Shown here piece after piece: positions 18,036 to 25,933 of a stretch of 41,169 nt of DNA. A program made the translations under genes and the position numbers. Under the pieces are notes generated by a model. That model had not been told where the DNA came from. It saw only the letters and a program-made list of their open reading frames with translations, and ran no database searches. The stretch is from a bacterium (GTDB lineage Bacteria > Bdellovibrionota_C > UBA2361 > RFPC01). The DNA lies in NCBI GenBank assembly GCA_030428205.1, contig JAUIBK010000030.1, positions 1-41,169 on the forward strand. The letters run 5' to 3'. The stretch's first letter is position 1; each line of letters starts with the position of its first letter.

Positions 18036-19184
18036 ATGGCACGTACGCCCCCTGTCCTCATAGCTCTCTTCTCGCTCCTGATATCTCTGATGGTTATCGA
18101 GCTCAGCCTAAGGCTCTTTGTCCCTGAAGCAAATCCTCCACTTCGAAGAGCTCTTCTCTGGAGCCCGAATTTCTTTAAGCTTGATCACTCAGGAGCTGTA
18201 CGACATGTAGCAAACAGCACGCTAAGAGAAGCAGCCGTCTATAATGGCAAGGTTGAATACGACTCCCTCTTTCAAACAAACAACTGGGGACTCATTGATA
18301 CTCAAGATTACGAAGAATCTCTCTCGCTTGATGATGGCGTAACACGGATTGCAATCGTAGGAGACTCTTTTACCGCCGGAACACACGGCAACAATCCCTG
18401 GGTTCCGAGGCTACGAGAAGCAGTACCGGGTATACAAGGTCAGAGGTACGAGATCTATAACCTTGGCGTAAGCGCCACTGGGCTCGACCACTTTGTTCGG
18501 CTCCTGAAAAGTGTTGCTCTGCAAGTTGCACTTGATCACATCGTTCTGGCTCCAATCTCTGGAGATTTTGAGAGAGCATATTGGATCCCCGTACAGAGCA
18601 ATCAAGGGACTCACCTATGCATTACTGGACGAAGTGAAGATGATTGCGCACAAGATCTCCCTATTGGCCGCGCACTTACTGGCGATGCAACAAGTGACGA
18701 AGTTCTTCACACGGCAGCTATGCACCTGAGAGACGCCAACACAAGGCTACGAAAGAATCCCCTTAGACAAACTCTCAAACGCTCTCGACTCGTTCGTTTT
18801 GTGCTCGAAAGACTCCGTTCACAACAAGCCCGAGGGTCTCTCGGGAAAAAAGAACCCTCTGAACACGCGCTCAATTTACTCTCTGAGATCAGTCTACGTT
18901 TTCCCAAAACAACACTTCACTTGATTCACCTACCTCAAAAACACGAGATACACCAAGGAAGCTACGATACCATCATCTCTCCTTCCGCAGTTCAGAAGCG
19001 AAGAGTGAACTATTTTGCGGCTCTTTCAGAGTGCCCGTGGGATGTTGAAATGTTCTATCCCAATGACAGCCACCCGAACGCAAAGGGCTACGACTCTATT
19101 CTTTCTTGTGTTTCACGCTATCTTCAAAGCCAGATCGTCCTGGATAGTCCCTCTTCTCTCTTGTCAAACACTCACATGCACTGA
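18036..19184 (+). CDS. SGNH/GDSL-hydrolase-like membrane-anchored protein
   Basis: A 382-residue protein with one N-terminal transmembrane helix (about 7-27) and a soluble domain. IAIVGDSFTAG contains the block I GDS (109-111, catalytic Ser 111), and NDSHPNAKGY near 343-352 carries the block V D-x-x-H-P pattern (Asp 344 would pair with His 346, which is D-S-H rather than the usual D-x-x-H). Such proteins often add or remove acyl groups on polysaccharides. It leads a run of glycosyltransferase genes on the same strand. The start ATG at 18036 follows a long T-run. Function beyond an esterase/transferase-like fold is not certain. Confidence 0.7.
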   Translation: MARTPPVLIALFSLLISLMVIELSLRLFVPEANPPLRRALLWSPNFFKLDHSGAVRHVANSTLREAAVYNGKVEYDSLFQTNNWGLIDTQDYEESLSLDDGVTRIAIVGDSFTAGTHGNNPWVPRLREAVPGIQGQRYEIYNLGVSATGLDHFVRLLKSVALQVALDHIVLAPISGDFERAYWIPVQSNQGTHLCITGRSEDDCAQDLPIGRALTGDATSDEVLHTAAMHLRDANTRLRKNPLRQTLKRSRLVRFVLERLRSQQARGSLGKKEPSEHALNLLSEISLRFPKTTLHLIHLPQKHEIHQGSYDTIISPSAVQKRRVNYFAALSECPWDVEMFYPNDSHPNAKGYDSILSCVSRYLQSQIVLDSPSSLLSNTHMH

Positions 19185-19198
19185 AACAATAGCCTTGA

Positions 19199-20452
19199 AT
19201 GGCAAAAATCCTCAGCTTCATAGGAGCCCACCTTTGTACTGCTCCGAGGCCTCAAAAAGAGGCAGATCTCCTCTCTCGGTTAGGCCATGAAGTACATGTA
19301 CGCGGCGTTTGGTTTGATCCGGCACTCATTGAGCGGGATAACAAACTCCGAGAGAGCAAACCTTGGAGCTTTGAACCTGTACTCAATTTTGAAAAAACCA
19401 ATCTTTTCTCCAATCTTGCAACCCGCGCAAAGCGTAGAGTGTCTCTTGAGTTATTCAAGAGATACAAGACTTTTTCCCCTGAACTGCTTGGCTACGGAGC
19501 ACGTCAAATGCTTCGCACCGCTCAACGCGAGAAAGCAGATCTGACCATTGTCCACTCCGAGGCTGGTCTTTGGGTCGGAGCGCAACTCATACAACAAGGA
19601 TTCAACGTTGGAGTAGATTTTGAAGATTGGTTTTCTGAAGATCTGCCAGAAGCATCTCGAACAGGAAGGCCGCGAAAACATATACGCGAGTACGAGAAAC
19701 TCCTTGCACAGTCTTGTCGCTACTGCCTCACAACATCTCATACCATGGCTCAACAGATGGCAGATGCTTTTCAATCCACGTTACCCACAGTTGTATACAA
19801 CACTTTTCCCATCACGGATCGAGATACTCTTGATGGACAATTTCTTGACAGAAAAGACCGCGAGCTCCCATCGCTTCACTGGTTTTCACACACCATTGGT
19901 CGAGGGAGAGGCATTGAGCAACTTGTTGCCGCACTACCACATGTCCACCACCCGGCCGAAATCCATCTCCGAGGAAATTACCCCGAGAGTATGAAGCAGT
20001 GGCTTGAATCAAGGTTATCCGCAGAGTGGAAAGATCGACTTCATATTCATCCACTTGTTGCAAATGACGAACTCCTTTCGCGAATAGCAGAGCACGACAT
20101 CGGTCTTGCTCTTGAATCCTCCGATGTACTCAGCCGAGATCTCACGGTGACCAATAAGCTCTTTCAATACATGCTTGCTGGGATTGCTGTTATTGCAACA
20201 GAAACAACTGGTCAAAAAGAAGTTTTAGACTCATGGGCTTCACCAAAGCAACTTGTTCCTGTAAATGATCCTCAAGCACTTGCACAATCCATTAATCACC
20301 TCTTGTCCTCCCAGGAGAATCTTCGAGCAGCAAAACAAGCTTCACTTCTTGCCGCCAAAGAACATTACTGCTGGGAAAAGCAGATCGACTCCATCAAACA
20401 AACCGTTGATAACGCTCTCTCTCTAAATCGAAGAACGGAAGGTCACGCATGA
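19199..20452 (+). CDS. Glycosyltransferase, GT-B fold (GT4-like)
   Basis: A 417-residue protein. The N-terminal half holds a Rossmann-like start (KILSFIGAHL) and VGVDFEDWFSEDLPEASR. The C-terminal half contains SLHWFSHTIGRGRGIEQLV, ALESSDVLSRDLTVTNKLFQ and the YMLAGIAVIATETTGQKEVL stretch, which corresponds to the E-x7-E nucleotide-sugar binding region of GT4 enzymes. It probably transfers a sugar to a surface glycan intermediate on the cytosolic side. It follows the SGNH-like gene by 14 bases, and its stop overlaps the next start by 4 bases, which shows tight coupling. Confidence 0.8.
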   Translation: MAKILSFIGAHLCTAPRPQKEADLLSRLGHEVHVRGVWFDPALIERDNKLRESKPWSFEPVLNFEKTNLFSNLATRAKRRVSLELFKRYKTFSPELLGYGARQMLRTAQREKADLTIVHSEAGLWVGAQLIQQGFNVGVDFEDWFSEDLPEASRTGRPRKHIREYEKLLAQSCRYCLTTSHTMAQQMADAFQSTLPTVVYNTFPITDRDTLDGQFLDRKDRELPSLHWFSHTIGRGRGIEQLVAALPHVHHPAEIHLRGNYPESMKQWLESRLSAEWKDRLHIHPLVANDELLSRIAEHDIGLALESSDVLSRDLTVTNKLFQYMLAGIAVIATETTGQKEVLDSWASPKQLVPVNDPQALAQSINHLLSSQENLRAAKQASLLAAKEHYCWEKQIDSIKQTVDNALSLNRRTEGHA

Positions 20453-21390
20453 CTCCAAAGGTATCAATACTGATCCCTTGTTATAACTCTCAAGAGTGGA
20501 TCGAAAGCGCCATCGCTTCTGCGCTTGAGCAAACATGGAAGTCAATTGAGATTATTGTTGTTGATGACGGCTCCACAGACGAAAGTCTAGAACGTGCAAG
20601 AAAATTCGATCTCCCGGAAGTAAAACTTATCGCTCAGAGCAATCAGGGTGCTAGCCGTGCTCGAAACGTTGCCTTTGAGAACTGTTCTGGTGATTACATA
20701 CAGTACCTTGATGCTGATGACATCCTCCATCCCACAAAGATCGAAATACAACTCTCATTTTTAGAAGAATACTCAACATCACCACATATCGCTTCATGCC
20801 CCTGGGGTGGATTTACATCAAATACAGGGGAAGCCACATTTATCCAACAACCTGCCTGGAGTGATTTACCCTCTCTCGACTGGCTTGTATCTTCGTGGGA
20901 AGGTGGGGGAATGATGCATCCCGCTGCTTGGCTCACCCCCCGCAGCGTGATCGAACAAGCAGGGCCATGGAACGAGGAGCTCTCACTCAACGATGATGGA
21001 GAATTTTTTACAAGAGTCCTCCTTGCCAGCCAAGGAGTAATACACTGCCAAGAAGCCAAGAGCTACTACCGCACTGGACATCCAGGAAGGCTTAGCTCTA
21101 CGCAAACCTCCCAAGCGTGGCTCTCGGCCTACACCGCCGTAGAGCTCTCAACACAAGCTCTCTTAGAAACGGAGGATTCTCAACGCACGCGCCACGCCTG
21201 CGCCTCAGCTTTTCAGCGTTTTTGCTACACAGCGTATCCCCACTCACGTGACCTAATCGCTCAAGCTGAGAAAAGAGTTGTCGAGCTCGGCGGAACTGAT
21301 CTTAGAATAGAAGGTGGAGCGCGCTTTCAACGCATTGCTTCTCTTTTTGGCTGGAAGTGCGCAAAACGGTTACAAGGCTGGATAGGTTAA
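20449..21390 (+). CDS. Family 2 glycosyltransferase
   Basis: A 313-residue GT2 protein. VSILIPCYNSQEWI and VVDDGSTDE (37-45) form the nucleotide-binding start, NQGASRARN is the typical helix region, and YLDADD (87-91 carrying DADD) is the metal-binding DxD. Inverting transfer of a sugar from a nucleotide donor is expected. The start ATGA overlaps the previous stop by 4 bases. The next gene's true start follows 5 bases after this stop. Confidence 0.88.
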   Translation: MTPKVSILIPCYNSQEWIESAIASALEQTWKSIEIIVVDDGSTDESLERARKFDLPEVKLIAQSNQGASRARNVAFENCSGDYIQYLDADDILHPTKIEIQLSFLEEYSTSPHIASCPWGGFTSNTGEATFIQQPAWSDLPSLDWLVSSWEGGGMMHPAAWLTPRSVIEQAGPWNEELSLNDDGEFFTRVLLASQGVIHCQEAKSYYRTGHPGRLSSTQTSQAWLSAYTAVELSTQALLETEDSQRTRHACASAFQRFCYTAYPHSRDLIAQAEKRVVELGGTDLRIEGGARFQRIASLFGWKCAKRLQGWIG

Positions 21391-21395
21391 AGACG

Positions 21396-22556
21396 ATGAG
21401 AATACTACTCAGCTGCCTCCAATCAGATCACAAGCATCCCATTGCCGCCTACGGATTTTGGGAAACATATTTCAAGCTAGGACTAGAGGAAGCAGGTGTC
21501 GAATGGTTGCAAGTTCCAGAGGTAGACTGGGCCAAAGGACTTACCAAGCAAACAGAAACCGAGCAGAGAGCCTGGAGAGAAGAAGCCTGGTCACGCACCG
21601 TTGATTATATCACCCACACCGATAAAAACGTCGACCTCTTTTTGAGCTACCTTTTTCCCGAACAGATCGACGAGAGCGCCATCGCAACAATACAAAAGTT
21701 AGGTATTCCATGCGTTAACTTTTTCTGTGATAACGTTCGTGAATTCACAACACCACCAAAAACTTTTCGCTGTTTTGATCTCCACTGGGTACCTGAGTAT
21801 CAAGCAATCTCAATGTATCAAGACGCTCAGTTACCCTACCTCCACCTTCCAATGCCGATGTGGATTCCCCCCCAGCTTCGAACAGTTCCTGCAGAAGAAA
21901 CGTTTCCCGTTACCTTCGTAGGCTCCTGTGATAAGCAACGCAAGGCTCTCTTTGCCGATGTGCTGTCCCTGTCATCTCTACCAATAGAAATCCGTGGAAG
22001 AGGGTGGGACTCTCCCCATAAGGACACACACATAACCCCTGGCAAATCTCTCCGTGAGACTTTTGGAAATCAACTGTCATTTGTTGCCAAACAAGGAATA
22101 AGAGCATTTGGTCGAAAATTAGCTGACAAACTGCGAAAGGATATCTCCCTCTCTCTCTTCAAAGAGCACATACAACCAGCTCCTCTCGGAGAAGACGACT
22201 ACTTTCATGTTCTCCGTCATAGCCTTATTACACTTGGTGTTAATCGATTTCCAAGTTATCGATTTCCATTTCATGCTCCAGGCACCTACTCTCGACTACG
22301 CGATCTCGAAGCCCCCATGCTTGGAGCCTGCTATCTTACCGAGTGGACCGAGGGGCTCGATCAGCTCTATAGTATAGGAGAAGAGATAGAAACGTACCGC
22401 ACAGCTGAAGAGATGGCTGAAAAAATAAAATCCCTCTCATCTGATCAAGGAAAACGAAACAAACTTCGTGCTGTCGGGCAAAAAAGAGCTCTCGCACACC
22501 ATACCCTTACTCAAAGTATCGCAAAGCTATCGAAACACTTAGGAATACGCCAGTGA
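21396..22556 (+). CDS. CgeB-like glycosyltransferase family protein
   Basis: A 386-residue protein resembling the CgeB/DUF3880 group of GT-B-type glycosyltransferases. Typical segments are VNFFCDNVREFTTPPKTF, FDLHWVPEY, PVTFVGSCDKQRKALFADVL, and near the C-terminus YSRLRDLEAPMLGACYLTEW followed by EEIETYRTAEEMAEKI. These read as nucleotide-sugar binding and the common C-terminal 'spanner' pattern of that group. The ATG at 21396 gives a Rossmann-like MRILLSCL start; extension to 21357 would overlap the previous gene. The stop overlaps the next gene's GTG by 4 bases. Confidence 0.75.
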   Translation: MRILLSCLQSDHKHPIAAYGFWETYFKLGLEEAGVEWLQVPEVDWAKGLTKQTETEQRAWREEAWSRTVDYITHTDKNVDLFLSYLFPEQIDESAIATIQKLGIPCVNFFCDNVREFTTPPKTFRCFDLHWVPEYQAISMYQDAQLPYLHLPMPMWIPPQLRTVPAEETFPVTFVGSCDKQRKALFADVLSLSSLPIEIRGRGWDSPHKDTHITPGKSLRETFGNQLSFVAKQGIRAFGRKLADKLRKDISLSLFKEHIQPAPLGEDDYFHVLRHSLITLGVNRFPSYRFPFHAPGTYSRLRDLEAPMLGACYLTEWTEGLDQLYSIGEEIETYRTAEEMAEKIKSLSSDQGKRNKLRAVGQKRALAHHTLTQSIAKLSKHLGIRQ

Positions 22557-23557
22557 CTCAAGATACTGTCTACCTCTGCGATCTCCCCTATCCCGACGCA
22601 CCTCGTTGGGTACCAGGCGATCAATACCTAAGAAAACTTGCGAGAAAAATACTTGTCCCTCTACGTGGTCGTCCACCTGGTGGACTCGCAAAAGTCACAA
22701 CAAATCTCATGCTTGGACTGAAAAAACTGGATGTACCTTTCAAGCTCTGCAAACACCTCTCTGACATCCCCGAAGGTACACTTGTTGGCTTACTTCACGG
22801 CCCCCTCGATCTTTGCAAAGAGGTAGCAACACAACATAGCTGCATCACAGGCCCGGGTATTATCAACGGCTCTCGAGAATGGCCCGATCTTTTTGAAACA
22901 ACAAAGTCCGTCTTTCACGTTCAAAACTGCGATTGGGCCGCCGAGATGTACCGACCACAATACGGCGAGAGAGTCAAAATCTGGACAATGGGCATTGATG
23001 AAGAGAAGTATCGTCCACAAAAGAGTACAGAAGAATTCGATTTTCTTATTTACGATAAGATTCGGTGGCCTGAGACGCCTCAATACCAGGGACTACTGCA
23101 GACTTGCCAACAAGAACTCGAACGTGCTGGATGCACTTCTCTCTCTATCCGGTATGGGAAGTATCCTGGTGGAAAAGAGAGTAGTTATCACTCCATGCTG
23201 AGGCGGTGTCGAGCCATGATCTACCTCAGCGAGAACGAAACCCAAGGTTTCGCCTATAACGAAGCTCTGAGCATGAATGTTCCTCTACTCGCTTGGAACT
23301 TTGGGAAGTGGTGTGACCCCATGAGGCACGAACTCAGTATGGAAAACGCACCTGCCACCTCTATCCCGTACTGGGATGAGCGGTGTGGAGTAGATTTTCA
23401 AGGGAGAGAAGACTTCGCCGAAAAACTTGATCTCTTTCTTGAGATGCTCCGTTCAAACAGATTTTCTCCACGTGATTATGTCATGGAAAACCTGCGTATT
23501 GATCAAGGAGCACAAAGATACTTAACTCTACTTGAGGAGGCGCGAACATCTCTCTGA
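22553..23557 (+). CDS. Glycosyltransferase-like protein, GT-B C-terminal type
   Basis: A 334-residue protein starting with GTG that overlaps the previous stop (GTGA). The N-terminal RGRPPGGLAKVTTNLMLGLK segment is reminiscent of glycosyltransferases with GG-loop donors, and the C-terminal segment MIYLSENETQGFAYNEALSM with VPLLAWN resembles the GT4/GT1 donor-binding region (E-x7-E). Substrate unknown. It is in the same tight run of polysaccharide genes; the next start is 17 bases downstream. Assignment rests on motif resemblance and context. Confidence 0.68.
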   Translation: MTQDTVYLCDLPYPDAPRWVPGDQYLRKLARKILVPLRGRPPGGLAKVTTNLMLGLKKLDVPFKLCKHLSDIPEGTLVGLLHGPLDLCKEVATQHSCITGPGIINGSREWPDLFETTKSVFHVQNCDWAAEMYRPQYGERVKIWTMGIDEEKYRPQKSTEEFDFLIYDKIRWPETPQYQGLLQTCQQELERAGCTSLSIRYGKYPGGKESSYHSMLRRCRAMIYLSENETQGFAYNEALSMNVPLLAWNFGKWCDPMRHELSMENAPATSIPYWDERCGVDFQGREDFAEKLDLFLEMLRSNRFSPRDYVMENLRIDQGAQRYLTLLEEARTSL

Positions 23558-23573
23558 GTAACGCGAATGAATA

Positions 23574-24416
23574 TTGCTGAGAAAAATCGCACGAACCATT
23601 CGACACGCACCTGTATTACGAAATGCAGACTTCCTCTGGGATCTCTTACGAGGGCCATATCATACAATCTCAACACTTGGCAGTAACGGCATGCGAGTCT
23701 CAATTGGTGGGATGCTTGATGTGCGGATTCCACCTGAGTTTAGTGGTGTTACCAGTTGGGAAGACTACGAGCCAGAAACGTTGGAAAAATTCTCTCAGTG
23801 GATTTCAGAAAACAACAACGCTCTTATATTAGATGTAGGGAGCGCTTTTGGCATCTTTAGCGTCGCTGCCCTCTTTGCTTCAAAGGAGTGTTCCGTAATC
23901 GCGTTTGATGGAGACTTAGCAAGTATTAAAGCAACACAAAGGGTTTGTTCTTTTGCCTCAGGTAACAGAGTTCAACTGGTTTATGGGCTCGTCTCTGATG
24001 CTCCGACCACAAAAGGAGCTCTTACAAAGGCTGTCGATCACACTCGGCAACTCATACAAAACGAAGACATTACCGGAGATATTGCGACAACAAAATATGT
24101 ATGCATTCACGGCAATACTGACCAAGATATTCCAAGCTACAGCATCGATACACTCCTTGCCGATCTCGCCTCAGATCAGACCCTTCTCCTGAAGTGTGAC
24201 GTAGAAGGAGCAGAACTCCTCGTCCTACGTGGAGCAAGGAAAGTCATCGAAACAACACAACCCACTCTTCTGATGAGTGTGCACCCAGAAGCCCTTCCTG
24301 ACTACGGTTTTACAAAGAAAGACGTAGAATTATTTTTACAAGACGTTGGGTATCGCTGGGAGGTGCTTGCTATCGATCACGAAGAGCACTGGTGGTGTGA
24401 GCCCGTCGTAGCTTAA
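23574..24416 (+). CDS. FkbM-family SAM-dependent methyltransferase
   Basis: A 280-residue protein. ALILDVGSAFGIFSVAALF (about 82-100) is SAM motif I, CSVIAFDGDLAS motif II, and LLLKCDVEGAELLVLRGA (about 204-221) is the signature stretch of the FkbM family. These enzymes O-methylate sugars or glycolipid heads in polysaccharide clusters. The reading frame is closed by a stop just upstream and opens with TTG at 23574; an overlapping ATG at 23566 lies in another frame that ends early. The next ATG in frame would cut 39 residues. No strong ribosome site is seen for the TTG. Confidence 0.83.
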   Translation: MLRKIARTIRHAPVLRNADFLWDLLRGPYHTISTLGSNGMRVSIGGMLDVRIPPEFSGVTSWEDYEPETLEKFSQWISENNNALILDVGSAFGIFSVAALFASKECSVIAFDGDLASIKATQRVCSFASGNRVQLVYGLVSDAPTTKGALTKAVDHTRQLIQNEDITGDIATTKYVCIHGNTDQDIPSYSIDTLLADLASDQTLLLKCDVEGAELLVLRGARKVIETTQPTLLMSVHPEALPDYGFTKKDVELFLQDVGYRWEVLAIDHEEHWWCEPVVA

Positions 24417-24428
24417 GATAGCTCCACT

Positions 24429-25577
24429 ATGGCCCCCGAGCTTTCTATTGTCATCCCTGCTTACAATCGCGTGGATCTCTTACGTTACACGTTGCAAAGT
24501 GTTCGAGCAGCTATCAAGAACACATCTACAGAGATTCTTATTGTCGATGACGGTTCTGCCCAACCTCTTGAACAACAGCTATACCCCCCGCCAGAAAACG
24601 ATAAGACCCGATCAGGGTCTTTCCACGAGAAGTCCCGATGCTCATCGGGCCAGGGATTTTCATTTGCGGGGGGTATAGAAGACTTTTCAGACCTACCCCT
24701 TCAATTCTTGCGACAACAGAACCAAGGTCTTGTGCTTGCAAAGAACAACGGCCTCCAAGTAGCTCAAGGAACGTATGTTTTATTTCTCGACTCTGACGAT
24801 CTGATTCATCCAGATAAAATCGATCTGCAACTTGATGCTATGCGCTCAGAGCAAGCTGATGTTTCTTACAGTGATGTTACTCAAACCACGCTCAATAAAC
24901 CTTTTGAAGAGCTCCAATTTACTCCTAGCCACAAGTACTCTACAGAATCTTCACCAGCGCGCTTCTACCTTCAAGCACAACCCCTTCCTCACAGTCCAAT
25001 CTATCGTACCCAGTACATCCAAGAGAACTTATCTCACCCTATCGTTGCCGCAAGCGCGCAATTTAACCCAATTGGAGAAGTCTGGATGTACTACAATCTT
25101 TCAGTCTTTCCAGCAAAGATTGTTCATATCGCTCAACCACTGACAGTTGTTTCAAATCACGAAGAAGAGAGAATCACAAGACACTGGGAACGCTTAGGAG
25201 TAGCCTCTCTTGCTCTTGGACTACTCTTTCTTCAAAACTGCCCTAAGAACGAGTCAACACAAGAAGCTCTTAGACTGCTTGGTGAGAACACTTTCAGCGC
25301 CTTTCGAAGACTTCCCCACCACTTTCATCCCGAGTTTAACACTAAGATGATTTCGTTATGGAAGGGGTGTCCCAAAGGAGACCTATCGACTCTCGGTGGC
25401 AACACATTTCAACTTCTTGCCACAATCGTTGGCCCAATAACTGCGGCGAAAATTATGCAACGTTTCCAGCGCCCCCACTACGATAAACTCAGAACAATCT
25501 CATCCGAAGAGTTAGAGTCGCTTATGGCAACGCTACCGCCGGAAATCCCAACTCCTGACACAAACAAAAAATTATAA
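24429..25577 (+). CDS. Family 2 glycosyltransferase carrying an in-frame palindromic insertion
   Basis: A 382-residue GT2 protein. The fold starts LSIVIPAYNRVDLL, has LIVDDGSAQP (DDGS 40-43), NQGLVLAKNNG (98-108) and YVLFLDSDD (DSDD 121-124). Between the DDGS and NQG motifs, where GT2 proteins normally have a short loop, about 33 extra residues (51-83) are encoded by a 100-bp palindromic element at 24579-24678 that keeps the frame open. The extra residues are low in secondary-structure propensity and rich in Pro, Ser, Gly and Arg. The catalytic motifs on both sides remain intact, so the enzyme may still work if the insert loops out. It is the last gene of the polysaccharide run. Confidence 0.87.
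   Translation: MAPELSIVIPAYNRVDLLRYTLQSVRAAIKNTSTEILIVDDGSAQPLEQQLYPPPENDKTRSGSFHEKSRCSSGQGFSFAGGIEDFSDLPLQFLRQQNQGLVLAKNNGLQVAQGTYVLFLDSDDLIHPDKIDLQLDAMRSEQADVSYSDVTQTTLNKPFEELQFTPSHKYSTESSPARFYLQAQPLPHSPIYRTQYIQENLSHPIVAASAQFNPIGEVWMYYNLSVFPAKIVHIAQPLTVVSNHEEERITRHWERLGVASLALGLLFLQNCPKNESTQEALRLLGENTFSAFRRLPHHFHPEFNTKMISLWKGCPKGDLSTLGGNTFQLLATIVGPITAAKIMQRFQRPHYDKLRTISSEELESLMATLPPEIPTPDTNKKL
24579..24678. repeat. Palindromic mini-element inserted in a GT2 coding sequence
   Basis: Perfect 13-bp terminal inverted repeats (CTATACCCCCCGC at 24579-24591 and GCGGGGGGTATAG at 24666-24678) enclose two further hairpins: AGACCC-gatca-GGGTCT (24604-24620) and CCCGATG-ct-CATCGGG (24634-24649), plus a GAAAA/TTTTC inner pairing. 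The RNA would fold as a stem with two side arms. It lies in frame within the glycosyltransferase gene. It resembles in principle the Rickettsia palindromic elements found inside ORFs, though the sequence is different as far as I can tell. No second copy was seen in this window. Confidence 0.85.
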
Positions 25578-25585
25578 AAAACTTC

Positions 25586-25613
25586 TTGAGTAATAAAAAC
25601 TTTCCTGTATATG
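25586..25613 (+). promoter_or_regulatory. Possible promoter of the argGH leader
   Basis: TTGAGT, 16 bases, then TATATG; an alternative -10, TATACT, lies at 25621-25626. Either would start a transcript shortly before the leader ORF at 25648 and put a roughly 300-nt leader in front of argG. By-eye assignment. Confidence 0.35.
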
Positions 25614-25647
25614 TAATAAGTATACTTAATGTGGAGTATCTTTTCTC

Positions 25648-25782
25648 ATGTTACCTGTGAATCAAAACGACAACCTTTCTGCTGACACTGTCAGTTTGGT
25701 TGTCGACTACGCACAGCGCTCGTTTCTTTCTCGTCGCACTTTCTGTCGCCGTGCCCGCCGTCGCGCCTACCGGCGCTCATAA
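25648..25782 (+). CDS. Arginine-rich putative leader peptide upstream of argGH
   Basis: A 44-codon ORF begins with ATG at 25648 and ends with TAA at 25780-25782. The first 22 residues are ordinary; the last 21 contain ten arginines, with RR, RR, RRR and RR runs in RRTFCRRARRRAYRRS right before the stop. Arg codons are CGC, CGT and one CGG. A GGAG lies 11 bases before the ATG. It is followed by hairpins and a terminator-like stem ahead of argG, and argG and argH encode the last two steps of arginine synthesis. Ribosome stalling at the terminal regulated codons is how his, trp, leu and thr leader peptides work; here arginyl-tRNA level would be the signal. This is inference; the alternative is a chance ORF or a small unrelated basic peptide. 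Confidence 0.65.
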   Translation: MLPVNQNDNLSADTVSLVVDYAQRSFLSRRTFCRRARRRAYRRS

Positions 25783-25855
25783 ACTTTTTTTCAGACATTC
25801 TTTCATTCTTTCTTCTCCTATTTTTTAGGAGTTTTCTGGCATTTTTTGCCAGAAA
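25763..25855 (+). promoter_or_regulatory. Attenuator hairpins in the argGH leader
   Basis: Three stems follow or overlap the arginine codons: GCGCC-tacc-GGCGC (25763-25776, inside the last codons, then a T7 run from 25785), CTCCTA-ttttt-TAGGAG (25815-25831) and TTTCTGGCA-ttttt-TGCCAGAAA (25833-25855, 9 bp). Alternative pairings exist: GGCG at 25772-25775 can also pair with earlier CGCC copies (25747-25750 and 25756-25759), AGCGC (25715-25719) can pair with GCGCT (25773-25777), and TTCTTTCT (25806-25813) with AGAAAGAA (25851-25858). Competing folds that depend on ribosome position are what an attenuator needs. Not tested by folding software. Confidence 0.5.
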
Positions 25856-25870
25856 GAAATCGTTTTTCGT

Positions 25871-25918
25871 AGCTGAGAAGCTCTTACGGGAGTGGTGTAT
25901 TCGCTGGCTCAGCTTTTT
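25871..25918 (+). terminator. Terminator-like stem just upstream of argG
   Basis: AGCTGAG (25871-25877) pairs with CTCAGCT (25908-25914), followed by TTTT and CT, and ends 15 bases before the argG ATG. The loop is 30 bases long, which is large for an intrinsic terminator but may contain inner pairing. Its place after the leader peptide and before the argG ribosome site fits a regulated terminator. Confidence 0.45.
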
Positions 25919-25933
25919 CTCCAGGACTCAATC

